Numbered from the stretch's first letter, positions 10,792-22,437 are shown. The stretch is DNA of 64,000 nucleotides from Lates calcarifer (GCF_001640805.2 NC_066843.1:4369850-4433849), one strand, 5' to 3'. Notes: generated by a model from the letters alone, not told the origin. Program-made: numbers and translations.

Positions 10792-13700
10792 CTGAAGGGA
10801 ACAAACACCAAATGTTGTTTTTAATGCAAATATCTAAAGAATGATTTTAAAGTGATGTATACAAATAAGCTGACTACACAACCTGGTCACTACAATGTTT
10901 AATGAATGCAAATTCTGTCCATGTAACGACATTTTATTTGTTTTTAGCCAAAGCAAAAGAAGCAAATTACTTCTAAAGAACCAACTGCAAACAAAAGTCA
11001 GTACACCTTTCATTAGTCAGAGTCAGGGGACATGTTTTTGTTTGTTTGTTTGGAATCATTGTCATGTTAGAAAACTCCTCTCCTGCCAACCTTCTTTAGC
11101 ACAGTCAGCACTGGCCAGGTCTACGTCAAACATGCTGGACTCCATTTTATCCAAACAAATTTATTTTGGTTTCATTTGCCCAAAGAATGTGCTGCCAGTA
11201 TTCATCAGGCTTCGTTTCATGTTCTCTGGCAAAGTGTAATCGTGCAGTTTTGTGCCGATATGTGAGGAATGGTTTCTCTTTTCGGGCCCTGTCCGCAGCG
11301 TCCTTCACACTGTCTGATCTGTCGCTGAAAACACCAATTTCCGCAGATAATCCTTGTGCCAAGTCAGAAGGCAAGGTTGCGTAAATTGTGCGTGGCGTTA
11401 CTTTTTGAGGACGGTCACTGCACCTTCTGTTATTGCCCGTACGACTCTTCCTGTACCTCCTAACCACTTATATTCAGTCACCTGCAGATGTTCTTGTACC
11501 CTCTCCTTTGTTTATGAAGTCTCTGGTTTCTTATGTGTTCAGGCAGTTCCTGATCATGTGGAGACATGCTGCAACAGACACAGTCCAGGCCAAAACTGAG
11601 GAGGCTGTTTTATAGGTTATTTTATAACCTTAATGCAATTAGCCTTGACTGGAAATCACAGGTGTGATCAAATTTGTACCAGTGATGACAGTTAAAGTGA
11701 ACTTTGTTGCACTGACGTTGTACTTCAATGTCATCTACCTAACATGTTTGTTTTTAATCATACATAATATTAAAATACCCCTCACTTCCAGAAACAAAAC
11801 AATTATTGTTAGATCACACAGATTCACAGGGGGGGTGTGCTCTTGACTTATACCCAGCAAAGAGGAGGATGTGTGAGGTTGGCTTACCTGTTGGCAGGTC
11901 TCACATCTGTACGGCTTCTCTCCGCTGTGTGTCCTCTTGTGCCTCTCCATGTGGTACTTCTGAATGAATCGCATGTTACACTGGTCACAGCTGAATGGCT
12001 TCTCTCCTGCCAAACAGAAGCAGCACAGCTCCAGGTTAATTACCTTCCAGTTTACTGCAAACACACGATGACTCACAGGTTGCATCAGGTCGTTAGGTGA
12101 TACGAACAGTCATCAGTAATCACTTACCGCTGTGGATTTTCTCATGTCGCTGAAGAAGGTACTTCTGGATGAAACTCATGTTGCATTGACTGCATCTGAA
12201 GGGTCTTTCACCTGAAATAAAACCAAAAGGTTATCTGCTGCACAATGTAACACCACTCAATGCAATAATTACTACTTTATTTTGTTTAGGGATTTCTTTT
12301 GTCATCACAGCTGTTAATTTTCTTCCTGGTGACACCATGGGCCATAGTTAAAGCAACAATACACACACACACACACACTTCACCAAAAGTAGTATGTGTT
12401 GCAAGGTTATTGCAATGGATTGCGTTGTATTTCACAGGTGTTCATGCCACTGTCTTCATCTCTTGGTGAAACACCATCTATTGTTCTCTGACTGTTGCCC
12501 ATGGGAGTGGAGTTCATTATTTTCACAGAGTTGAGAGAGAAAACCTTAAATTATTTAATTTATCAATTCAACCTCACATTCTGAATTTAGAGAACCTTTC
12601 TCACTAACTGAATTTAATGACTGTAAAAGTCTTCTTATACAGTATTTACGTTCGTATTTGCCAAGATGTTGTAATATGAGCACAAACTAAGACAGATAAC
12701 ATAGTACATGCATAATCAATCGGCGAGTCTAAATATCTGAACAGATAAAGTGATAGACTGTGTACAGGTGGGTTTGCGATTACATTAAATACAAGAGGGA
12801 TTCTTGAATGAGGACTGAAGTCCTGTGTCGAGTCAGAACAAAGAGGAGTTAGACACACAGGGAGAAAACAAAAACACACAACACTCAGTAATGCATCATA
12901 AAACAAACATTAATCAGGCCAATGCATCAGCTTATCTGTAGGTATTTTTCATTTTCATAAACTCTAAACATTACTACTGATGTTTTTGCTTCAATGGACC
13001 TCACCTATGATTAAATGATGAACCTCAAGAGAAAGAAAGTGGAAAGAAGCACAAAATGACACCTGTGTGAATGAGGACATGTCTGCGTAGGTGATAGGAG
13101 CTTCTAAACGATGCAGTGCAGTGCTCACAGATGTGAGGCTTGGTTCCTGGCGACAGGCTGCCTCCATCTGCATCCAGCATCATTGATTGCTGCAGAACAA
13201 CGGAGAGAGAAGGGTCAGATTCAGTCTTTTTCTAAGTGAACTGAACTCACTTTTTGTCTTTGTTTAGCACCTTTTAAAGTGCCCTACACCACATGTATGA
13301 TATCAGACTCTTGCGTATGTGTAAATCTGAAGGGAACACAAAATACAAGAAAAATGAAACAGGCACCTGTAAAACGTAATATTTAGTGGTAATCAATCAA
13401 AATATTATCATAGAGCAGGTCAGGGTTGTAAACAACATTGTTTCACTATTTATATAAATAAAAAATATAATTAAAAAATATAATATAGTCTATTCATTTG
13501 TAAAATGACTATCATTTAAAATCTATGCATGCTTACAAATCATCATCAAATTACAAACAACTGTTATAGCCGACAGGCATAAATGACACTGAGTCAAACC
13601 CCCACATCAGCACTATTCCTCAGCTTGTCTCGACATGATAAATGAACACAGCTATGTTACTACAAATAAAAACATACGCTATAACCCTCTATTCATTCAT

Positions 13701-16700
13701 CAGTGAATAGAGGGTTCAAGTTTCTATTATATGCATATATATATAATTAGTGTTTTTATGATCCTACAAACATTTTGAAGAGATTTCAGTGGACAAAAGC
13801 ATACATTTTTAGCAATACATAAAAACAGGGCTCGTTGTTTTCAGTTACTGACAAAAAAGGCAAAAAAAAACAAAAAAAAAACAAGAAGGTATTATAGTTT
13901 ATTCTGAATATTAACCACTGTGTAAACTGCATGCACAGATACATAAATACATGACAAACCTTCGCCTCGCTTCTCTTCTTTCTCGGTTTACCCTCCTGTC
14001 CCTCACCATTTGACCTTCGACCTTTTCTCCCAGTGGGCTCCTTTCCTAACTGACTCGGCAGCTGTGAGGATGACAAAGGGAGAAGGAGAGGGCCGTGAGA
14101 GCCGGCCATGACAAGGAAATCACTTGATCGAAGGTTAAGGACCTTCAGTCCAAAAACTATCATGCAAACAAGTCTGTGCTTGTTGTTCGTGCAAGCGGAC
14201 AAACAAAATAAATAAATAAAAAACACTAGGGCAGTGATTGTCTGTTGGAGACTCGTTGTGTGAGATGTGGTTCCAGTGGGCGGGATAACAAAGCCTGAAA
14301 TTTATGGCTCCTCTATGGATAAACAGCCTGTAATTCACTGTGAGAGGCCTTTCATCTACTATTCTAACCAAAGAAATACACAAACTGCTCACCTCACACG
14401 CTAAACTCAACATTCACAATTATTACTCTTCACTAAACTTCATCACAAAACAATCTAAGTGAGGCATTCATTCAGAAAAGAAGAAAATAGGCTCTTGATC
14501 CCTCTTTTATTCTTTCTGTTTACCCTCCTGCACTGCACATTTCTTTCTCAGCTCCTCACTGCCATATGGAGACTGACAGGGCGACTGCTGGTGCACCTGC
14601 TGTTCCAAAAATCAGCCCAGTTTTTAGGGTAAAAAACAGGTAAAAAATCATTTTTGTCTTGAGTGGTTTGAAAAACTGCTGCACACACAAAAGAAGCAGC
14701 ATTGGCGTGAGAAAAGGTGCAACAATTTTTGAGTGGCTTATTTCATCAGCTTGTCCCTCCAAAGTACAGCTGCAACGATTAAGCTGATCACCAGAAAATT
14801 ACTCTGCAACTGTTTTGATGATCAATTTATTGTTTGAGTGACTTTTTAAAGAAAAGATGTAAAACATTCCCTGGTTCCTGCTTCATAAATGTTCATAAAC
14901 TGAGTTCAGGTTGCCACAATAGGTTGATTAATCGTTTCACAGGGAAATAACAGTCTGTGTTAATCATCAATAAGTCATTAGTAAGTAAAATACAAAATAA
15001 GGCGGCTCCAGCTAATTTGCTGGGGATATGTTGCTATTCTTAGTCCTACATGATAGTAAATTGAATATGTTTGGATTTGACTGTTGGTTGGATAAAAACA
15101 GGCATTTTAATGAGGTCATTAAAATGCCTGTTTTTACTTGGGATTTATGAAACTGTGATGGATTTTTTTCTTGGTTTCTGGCATTTTATAGAGCAAACAA
15201 TTGATAACTTAATCAAGAAAACAATCAGTAAATGAACTGATAATGAAACTAAACAGTAGTTGCAACCCGAAATTAAATATCTTCCAAGTTTAGGCTGTTG
15301 GTTGGACAAAACAAGACATCCAAAGATGCCACCTTGACACCATTTTCTGACATTAGCTGCAGCTTTACATCTATGAATAAAACACTCATGTGAGTTTGAC
15401 TGAAAAATTTAAGTCTGTGGTTTCTAAAGGCTCCTTGTCTCACATTAAAATAAAGTTAGAAACATGAAACCGTCCTTGAGTAGACAGCTTTATTTATTTA
15501 AAAAAAAAGTATGTGGCACAGAGAAGACAATAATTAATTCTGTTTTTCAGCATACTTCAGCATCTCCAGCCCTGATGACCTCCGATGACTGGCCATTGTT
15601 GGGAGAGTGTGGATGTGTGTATTCCTATTTGAATGAGCACAAAAGACGTCTGAAATGAATTGCAAGCTCAAACAAGACAGCTGTGTCCTTGCCAAGACAT
15701 TTTCATTCACGCTGAGACGGGATGACATCACCCTTCCACCCAGAAAGAGAAACAGAAGGAGGGAGGGATGCATGAGGAGGAGGGAGGAGAGGAGGGAACC
15801 TCATCTATATTTTCGTCTCAAGCCGTCAGTAGATTTATAACACAAGCTCTTCCCTATCTAGACTTTTAAAATATGAGCTGTTTGACAACACACAGCGTTG
15901 TTTTGGGGACAAACTAACCTAAAATTATTCCAAATCACATTTTCATAAGATTTAAAAGACACATATGAATGAATATATGATTGTCTGCTTTTTATGGTAC
16001 CTGCGATAATGTGATGGAATTAAAATGTAGGATGGTAAAAATAAACACCATATTTGAACTGCATTGATGTGATGTTTTTCATCAGTAACTTTATGTTTAA
16101 TTATACGTTACAACCATTTAGGATATACAATAATAAAAGAACTGAGCTAGGTGCCCCTGAGTGGAAAAAAAAGAGCTGCACCACCAAGCAAGGTCGTCAC
16201 TTGTGAACTTGATTAGAGCTGCATCATTTGCATTATCAATTAATCTGCAGATTATTGGTTCGATTAATTGATTGCAGCCAAAGTCCAGTTGTTTTGTTTT
16301 GTCCAACCAACAGCCCAAAACCCCCAAAATATTCAACTACCTGTAATATAAGACAAAGAAAAGTAGCAAAGTGTCACATTTAAGAAACTGAAACTATCAA
16401 ATATTTGAAAGTTTTGCTTGAAATCTGACTTAAATTAATCAATTATCAAAACAGTTGCTGATTAATTTTGTTTAGAATGACTAATTCATTAATCAACTAA
16501 TTATTGCAGCTCTAAGCTTGATAAATAATCACAGCCTTTAATCCAGAATAAACCAAACTAACTCCCCCTCTTGTTCTGATTTCCTGTCAAAGGTACTTAC
16601 GTTGCCCATGTTGAGGTCGTGTACCAGCAGGCCCTGGTTGTTACTGACTGTGACCTCCAGCAGCTCCGTGCTCTTCCCCAGCCCTCCGGGATACAGCGGC

Positions 16701-17005
16701 AGACGATAATCATGCTCCGACAGCTTCTCCTGCTTGATGCCCATGGTGTGAACATAGTCGCCCACCCCTGCACAGCCCAGGTTGCCACCCTGGGTGCCCA
16801 TGCCGCAGTCGGGTGAGTCGCGCTCCTTCTTCAGGATCATTTCTTGCGGCGGAAGGTCCTGCATGACGGAGTGGGCGGCCAACCGGGTGAAGCTGGTCAC
16901 CGGCGGGAGGTGGCTGAACATAATCATGCCGGGGCCGAAATTGGAGTCCATTCCTCCACTGGAGCGCAGGAATTCATTGCCTAGTTTGTCTTGAATGATG
17001 TTCAT
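9202..17005 (-). CDS. znf281: Zinc finger protein 281 (ZNF281), transcription factor, six coding exons
   Basis: Nuclear C2H2 transcription factor of the ZNF281/ZNF148 (ZBP-89) pair; the human protein binds GC-rich promoter motifs and acts in pluripotency and EMT programmes. Coding exons, minus strand: 17005-16601, 14061-13960, 13189-13063, 12211-12128, 12006-11888, 10791-9202. They join to 2427 nt, 808 residues (human 895). Phases at the five junctions are 0, 0, 1, 1, 0. The N-terminus has PVTSFTR as in human ZNF281 and two sumoylation-type motifs (LKKE 58-61, IKQE 90-93). A basic KPRKKR stretch precedes four contiguous fingers at 190-294: ICEHC, FRCSQC, FSCDQC and YRCETC, the last ending H-x3-C. 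Conserved C-terminal blocks are [14 protein letters not shown] (448-461), [39 protein letters not shown] and the end KTPTSQSYR, which matches ZNF281 rather than ZNF148. The start is the first ATG of the exon opening at 17054. Which fish duplicate (a or b) it is cannot be told. Confidence 0.97.
10983..11720 (-). mobile_element. Decayed Tc1-like transposon in znf281 intron 5
   Basis: Lies wholly within the intron between 11887 and 10792. On the minus strand 11467-11147 encodes a transposase fragment ending [25 protein letters not shown] sequence, the stretch around the second catalytic Asp/Glu region of Tc1 transposases (W-x-H-I-L-W-x-x-E-T-K). The right end carries GGTGTACTGACTTTTGTTTG on the minus strand, like Tc1-like element ends in fish. 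The frame stops right after NLFG, so the C-terminal catalytic part is missing. Boundaries are approximate and no target duplication was fixed. Confidence 0.7.
11888..12006 (-). CDS. znf281: znf281 coding exon 5 (finger 3 and start of finger 4)
   Basis: 119 nt, phase 1 in and 0 out. Finger 3 is [20 protein letters not shown] with the THSGEKP linker; the exon ends after YRCETCQQ, splitting finger 4 across the next intron. Acceptor TTTGGCAG, donor GTAAGC. Confidence 0.94.
12128..12211 (-). CDS. znf281: znf281 coding exon 4 (finger 2)
   Basis: 84 nt, phase 1 at both ends, one finger per exon: [20 protein letters not shown] then RHEKIHS. Acceptor TTTATTTCAG, donor GTAAGT. Confidence 0.94.
12361..12378. 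repeat. (AC)9 microsatellite
   Basis: Pure AC dinucleotide run in znf281 intron 3. Confidence 0.9.
13063..13189 (-). CDS. znf281: znf281 coding exon 3 (finger 1)
   Basis: 127 nt, phase 0 in and 1 out. Encodes residues 170-211 plus one base. Finger 1 reads [20 protein letters not shown] and continues HVLIHTG, nearly the same as human ZNF281 [20 protein letters not shown]. Acceptor TTCTGCAG, donor GTGTCA. Confidence 0.93.
13683..13716. repeat. Perfect 13-bp inverted repeat with 8-base loop
   Basis: AACCCTCTATTCA (13683-13695) and its exact complement TGAATAGAGGGTT (13704-13716) are separated by TTCATCAG. The hairpin sits in znf281 intron 2, 240 bases from the end of coding exon 2. Confidence 0.8.
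13960..14061 (-). CDS. znf281: znf281 coding exon 2 (basic linker)
   Basis: 102 nt, residues 136-169, phase 0 at both ends (so skipping it would keep the frame). Acceptor ...CTCACAG, donor GTTTGT. Strongly basic: GRKGRRSN and [10 protein letters not shown], a likely nuclear localisation signal just before the fingers. Confidence 0.85.
14766..15268. repeat. MITE-like teleost repeat in znf281 intron 1, with internal palindrome
   Basis: Begins AGCTGCAACGATTAAGCTGA and ends AACAGTAGTTGCAACC, with the ends complementary (GCTGCAACGATTA / AGTTGCAAC), as in a widespread fish element bounded by ATTAATCG-type termini. Internal words include CAATTTATTGTTTGAGTGAC and GCATTTTATAGAGCAAACAA. A fragment of the same family (GGCTGTTGGTTGGACAAAAC) continues at about 15292-15352. 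A 44-bp palindrome lies at 15093-15136. Confidence 0.65.
15093..15136. repeat. 44-bp near-perfect palindrome (21-bp arms, 2-bp spacer)
   Basis: Left arm 15093-15113 starts TAAAAACAGGCATTTTAATG and the right arm 15116-15136 is its exact reverse complement over all 21 bases; the spacer is GG. It interrupts the MITE-like repeat in znf281 intron 1. Confidence 0.9.
16212..16517. repeat. Second copy of the ATTAATC-type MITE in znf281 intron 1
   Basis: Starts GATTAGAGCTGCATCATTTG, ends CTAATTATTGCAGCTCTAAG: complementary ends, with AGAGCTGCA facing TGCAGCTCT. Internal TTTTGTTTTGTCCAACCAAC is the reverse of GTTGGTTGGACAAAAC in the 15.3-kb fragment, so this copy is inverted relative to it. Confidence 0.65.
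16601..17005 (-). CDS. znf281: znf281 coding exon 1 (N-terminus)
   Basis: Residues 1-135, from [10 protein letters not shown] to HDLNMGN. Donor GTAAGT follows at 16600, phase 0. The exon itself begins in the 5' UTR at 17054. It carries the PVTSFTR block shared with human ZNF281. A 2.5-kb intron containing two MITE-like repeats follows. Confidence 0.93.
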
Positions 17006-17054
17006 GGTGAAAGCCGGTGGGCAGGAAAACTATGGGGTGGCAATCAGTGTCATC
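17006..17054 (-). other. znf281: znf281 5' UTR part of coding exon 1
   Basis: Acceptor TTTTCCTCACAG precedes 17054, and 49 untranslated bases lead to the ATG at 17005. A spliced first exon upstream is therefore expected. Confidence 0.7.
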
Positions 17055-18305
17055 CTGTGAGGAAAACAGATAATTGAATGCCTTTATAGTCAATCTGCGA
17101 GGACATGCACAAATAATCAGAAAACAATTACACAGCCAGTTAAGCTCGGTCTTCAGGAATCAGTGTCACGGCCTCTGATCTCACAACTGGGCGCTTAGTC
17201 GGATTAAATGCACGGTTTGTGGGTCAACAAAGGGCTACAGTCTGGCACAACGACAACAGCAAACAAGCTGGACCCACCCTGCACAAAACTCTCTCTGGTT
17301 GATTATTACAATGTGCATGAGTACAGTATTTTACAGGGGTAAAAAAGGATCACTGTGGCTGCAGAGCTAGACACAACATGAGATGAGGAATGGGAGGATT
17401 GAAGTTGTGTGTTAATCTGTTTGATGGGCCCGTCTGACCCAGTCATCCTATTTGCATGAGCTTATCTGCCAATGAGAGAGCACACACAGACTGCATTAGA
17501 AAGGCTGGCGGTGTAATTATGTGGCTGCTGCATTACAACACAAATCAAGTGCATGTCCTTTTAGCAGCTCTTATATTAATTCTAATATTCAACTTAAATG
17601 TGAGTGATTAGCTGTGAGCAGATGCAGTTCCTGAAGGTGATTTTCCTGCAGTTTCTTGAATAAACTGCTAGCATTATTATAATTTTCAGCCACAGCATGA
17701 GCAGCTAATGAGTGCTGCCAAATGCCTTCAGCTCTGGTGTGCTAGCAGCAGTAACCCACTCAACACAAAGCAAACTTTTAAAAACACAAAACAAGACTTC
17801 TGCTACTCCAGCTTTCCCAAATGTGTTGCAGGAAGACGAAACAATGGCACCGGTTTAAACCCTGCGATCTGTAAACCCCCTTTTTAAAGAAAACTACCAA
17901 GCTTGCTCGCTGTGCAATTAGCTACCTAGCTAACCATCTGGCTAACCCACTCTTGTGGGGCCCTTCGTCTTCTTTGTGATGCAGGATCAGGCAATAATTA
18001 ATATGGCCATGCAATAACAGCCGCAGATTCCGAGCTAATGGATGAACACCGCAAAAAAACTACGAGCAAACATGAGCGGAAAACCAACCCGAAACCCCGA
18101 GCAAAGTCTGCCCCTTTTAACCAAGCGAACAAAGTTAGTTTTCTACTCCTTCAGCTGAGATTAAAGATTAGCGATTTAGTAGCGAGATATCAGCACATAG
18201 AAGGCAACACAGACGAAAATCTGCGAGCTGGAAAAAATTAGAAAAGGAACCCGACCGTTGGTGTTTGCGCTTAACGTTAAAACAAAAGACGTTGCTTATC
18301 TTACT

Positions 18306-18800
18306 TCGTCTGTGCATTTTTTTTTTTTTACAACCGCTTTCTCCCCCGAAGTTGTTGGCTTCGTCTCCACAAGCGGACAGTTACCGACTGTAAGTGATGG
18401 AGCGACCACACAGCACAGGCATGACCCATAACAAACGGCCCGTACAACTCCAGCGAACAATGATGCTCCTCCGGCTAGCCGCGACGGGGCTAACTTTAGC
18501 AGCTAACTAGCCGCTGCGCTTTGTTGTGTCTGTCCTGTACGGAGGAGTTTTAAACCGCCACAGCTTCCGCCGATTCTGTCCCACCACCACCCAAAAAACG
18601 TTTAACCCCCTTCTTCTTATTTATTCTCTTACCGGTGCAGGAGCATGGCCTTCTGTTTTGGCTCGGTTTAGTTCGCCCCTCAGCTGTCCGTTTCAACATC
18701 TAGAGCCAAAACATTGTTTTCCCGCAGCTGCTGGGCTCTTCCATCTTGCCTCGGCGCAGAGGATTCTGGGTCCCGCAGAAGGACCCGTCCTGAACAGAGA
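18306..18800 (-). promoter_or_regulatory. znf281: Probable znf281 promoter and alternative first exons
   Basis: This is the CpG-rich stretch upstream of the gene. On the minus strand a sequence with CAAGATGG, a YY1-type initiator-proximal motif, at about 18748-18741 is followed by a good donor CACCG/GTAAGA after 18633. A second donor, GACGAA/GTAAGA, follows 18305. Either could splice to the acceptor at 17055. The upstream exon carries a short upstream ORF of 14 codons (18744-18700). No TATA box is seen, as usual for CpG promoters. The transcription start is not fixed by sequence. Confidence 0.5.
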
Positions 18801-20734
18801 CACAATATAATAAATAATAAAACAATAAAGACCTCGCCTATAATGATAACAATTATCATATTATTATTGTTATTACAATAATAAAAAAAGAGCATTAAAT
18901 GAATACAAATTGTTTTCCTAGTGAATCATGCAGCGGATAAAATGACAGAACAGCAAGAAAATAGACATTAAAAGCCACAAATGTAGTATTAAAACATATA
19001 AAGAAATACTTTTACACATGGACAGATAGTGAAAAATGGACCACTGGGCACAGACATGTAAAAACACACCCCACAATGCTAAACAGCTGCGCAGTTTGTG
19101 TCTCTTGTTGTGTGTGTTAGTTTTGGGTCTGTTTGTGGTCATTTGTATGCTTTTTGTGGTTATTTTGCATCTTATTGTTGTTACCTCTCTTTAGAATCCT
19201 TTTCTATCTCCTTATTGTTTTAAATCTCTTTGTGGTCAATTTGCTTCTCTTAAGGACATTCTCTGTGCCTTAATTTATCTTAATGTATGACCTTTATGTA
19301 TTTAGACTTTTTCTAATTTACTGATGTACATCTTATTTTTATGGGTACTTTACTTAGTTATTAAATGGATGCCTGATTGTTGTGATGTTATGTCTTGTTA
19401 TGTGTGACCATGTTGTAAATAAAGTTCTTAAAAAAAACCCCTCATATTATTAATACTCCATATTATTAGTGGTACTCTTTATCTTATATTTAAGTCACTC
19501 ATTTTAAGTTTGACTGCAGCTTTAAAAGTCTTTTTGGCAATCCTGAAAAACACGTAATCATTTATTTATGAAAAATATATACATTTTGTACAAGTCTTCA
19601 TAATTATCCAGTGGGCTTTAGTTTCTGCATTTTATGTAATTCCTGTCTTTTATCTGCAAAATTATAGCCCATCTGTCTGGTGGAGAGGCAGAGAGCAACT
19701 GCAAAAATCTGAACAGACCTTTTGTGTTTTATTAAAACTCTGTGGGATTTTCAGCATTGGCAGAGGTGGAACAAGCACTCACATCCTTTGTTTTAGGTCC
19801 TTCATTAAGTGCTGCAGTGTGAAAAGAGAGACATATTCAGTGTCCTATATCATGTTTTAGGACAGCAGCACTTTCTTCTCACTGACTTGCTTTTGTTTAG
19901 TAATGGCTACAGGATTGTTACCTTGTCTTTTTGCTGTTTGTTCACTTTCAGCCTGTAATGTAGTGTCATTTCAGGGAGAGAAAGGAGCAGAAAAAAATTC
20001 CCCAAAATTCAAATTGCCAAGTTTGATTGTTTGCAGCACCAGAACAACAGAGCGAGTCGTCTCAGACCAGTCACTCAGATGATCGTGACAGATGTATTTA
20101 GGAGTGAAGCTCTTAGATCTGCTGGATGAATGGCTATGTATACATCTAAAAGCACATCACAGTCAGGCCTCACGCCCCCACTCCTAATTGCCTTTGCTAA
20201 TGAACCAATTAATTCAGAAAGCAGGGCATAATTGAAATGCAGACAGTAGAGCAATGCAAAAAAAGGCCAGTGAGTGCATTTTTGATGTCCCTGCTCCTTT
20301 CATATATCCATGAAGACAACCCACACAGCTGACAGTGATATCTTTGAAATTGCTCTCATCTTTGGGGTGTTTAAATATGTATGATGATGGCTGCTTGATA
20401 AAGGGAATCTGGTAGAAAATCAGTGATTAGAATTTGAGAATATGGATTTAGTTAAAGGCAGGTAACTAAAGTTCATTATGGTACAGCTTCAAGCAGGAAA
20501 CAGATATTAATCAAGATAAATTTCAGATTCACTGCTAACTCATGTAATTTAAGACTATATTTACAGCCGAATAACTGTAAATCAACTTGTTTTATTTGTT
20601 TTATTTATTAAACTTAATAAAGAAAAGCAGAAAACATCTGTCTCCTGAGCTAGAATAACAGAGTATTTGATGATTTAAGATCTCACTGCTCACAGAACAT
20701 TGAAGAAATAGTGCAACATTTTGAGAAATATGAC

Positions 20735-20945
20735 TTTTTGTTTTCTTGCCCTGTAGTGAGATGAGATCAGCGTGTTAGCTTAGCTTAGCATAAAGACTGG
20801 GAACAGGGGGAAACAGCTAGCACAACTGTGCAAAGGTAACAACATTTAATTTACATGTCAAATCTTTGTTTTTTTTAATCCTTTAAAACTGTAAAATGAC
20901 TACAGAGGTTTTGTGCATCCTCTGGCCAAGAAATAGTGTGACACA
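20735..20945 (+). repeat. TTAGCTTAGCTTAGCATAAAG-type teleost interspersed repeat
   Basis: Core GTTAGCTTAGCTTAGCATAA, then AGACTGGGAACAGGGGGAAA and CAGCTAGCACAACTGTGCAA, then CCAAGAAATAGTGTGAC. This is one of the most recurrent fish non-autonomous repeats. A related copy lies at 63205-63560 and a fragment at 23368-23400. Family not named. Confidence 0.6.
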
Positions 20946-21889
20946 CAACCTCACATAAAACTGTAAATTGTGGTTTGTATGCTTTTGTTTTTGTACAGAT
21001 ACACAAACAAGTGTAATGGTAGAGTGGTATTGATCAGAAAGTAAATGAGAGTATCCTCCAAAGTGTCTGCACAGACAATTTTGATGGGGGTGGCGTCACT
21101 TTCTCAGCTTGAGCACAAACACACAAAAACACATCTAACACACATAAAGTAAGAGAGGACACCCTGTAAGTGTCATCCTCTGAATGTTGTATGACTATTT
21201 AAACTGACGCTCAGAAATGTCAATGTATGGCTCAACTTTCCATCAGTCTCTACTGTCAACTGAGTGTTAAGGTCGTAGACATTATGACTCCTGCACTTTA
21301 CATTATGTCATCTGCCACTGACTCCGCTCTGAATGGAGTAATCTGTGCTCATTGTGGAGGGTACAGAGGGGTGAGCATGTCTGTACCTGCACACAGACCA
21401 CTATGTCACTATGAAAGAAGTTGAACTGGAAAAACAGTCAGATATTCTATGTATCACATGACGGAGATCAATTCTAATTCCTCATTAATAATTCAGTCTG
21501 TGCAGCATGTCTTTGTCCCCCCCCCCCCCCACATCCACCCCAACCTCACACTCCTTAAATTTGGATATTAGTTGAGTTTCCTTCCTCGTCTAATAATGCA
21601 AGCCAAGAAAACTGTGAACAGTGGAGAGCCAAGGTTCGGTGATTGTCTGTGTTGTGCTGATTTGGTTTCCTCTCGCTGGGAAAGCCTGATGCCTACACAT
21701 AACAGATGGCGATCCTGGCCGTCGACTCTCTAATCCTCAGTTGTTGGGAGGATCACAGCCATATATGAGTTCCCTCGATCAAGACAGGAGTCTTTCGATA
21801 GCTTTAGTTAGCTTGATAGTTAATGTTAGATACTATATATATGGAGGGGCTGAATTTGGACTGGCTGCACTAAGTTGCACAAAATTACT

Positions 21890-22020
21890 ATAAAGAGATG
21901 GAAAATGACCACAGAGACACAAAAATGACACAAAATAAATGTGAAACTACCACTGAGATGCTAAACGACCAAAAAGACACAAAGAAATGTATAATCCCAC
22001 AGAAACACAAAATAACTGAA
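21890..22020. repeat. Degenerate ACACAAAATGAC-type tandem repeat
   Basis: Loose repeats of the form gAAAATGACCACAGAGACACA over about 130 bases; the reverse-strand equivalent (TTTGTGGTCATTT, TTTTTGTGGTTATTTTG) is at about 19085-19260. Non-coding. Confidence 0.5.
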
Positions 22021-22204
22021 AAGTTATTCAGCAGTTTCTTAACCCACCCCTGAGTATATGTTTAAAAACTGATTCAATGTAGTGTCATGAGGAAGTTCAC
22101 ACACTGGTGACCTTCCTTTGTGGTTGCAGTTTTACCAACAGATCAAACACAGTCTGTCTGCACATACACCTTCACCTACTAGATTGCGATGGAAAAATAA
22201 ACCA

Positions 22205-22437
22205 GCCTTTTCTGTGTGGATTTGCATGTTTTCCCTGGTTTCCTCCCACAGTCCAAAAACATGGAGTTTATGTTAATTGGTGACTCTAAATTGCCTGTAG
22301 GTGTGAATGTGAGTGTGAATGGTTGTTTTCTATATGTGTTGGCCCTGCGATGGACTGGTGATCTGTCCAGGGTTTACCCTGCCTCTTGCCCAATGACAGG
22401 CTCACTGGGATAGGCTGCAGCCCCCTGTTAGATAATG
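22205..22437 (-). repeat. Teleost interspersed repeat just past the end of the 22.5-24.6 kb gene
   Basis: Plus strand shows TGGTTTCCTCCCACAGTCCA, GTGTGAATGTGAGTGTGAAT, CCCTGCGATGGACTGGTGAT and GATAGGCTGCAGCCCC, ending in GAATGAATGAATAAATAAA. These words are shared by an abundant fish repeat. The (GAAT)n tail marks one end. Confidence 0.65.

Larger units (their letters stand above)
18801..22204. other. Intergenic, no gene seen; repeats
   Basis: Between the znf281 promoter and the unrecognised minus-strand gene. Contains degenerate CACAAA/GTGTCT tandem repeats (19085-19260 and 21890-22020), a TTAGCTTAGCTTAGC-type repeat (20735-20945) and a C13 run near 21518-21531. AATAAA hexamers near 19420 are not linked to any gene. 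Confidence 0.5.

Noticed and set aside
9493..10824. Several plus- and minus-strand open frames overlapping the znf281 last exon (for example 10240-10824 plus)
   Set aside because: They are antisense or out-of-frame shadows of a long GC-biased coding exon, without their own start context or splice sites.
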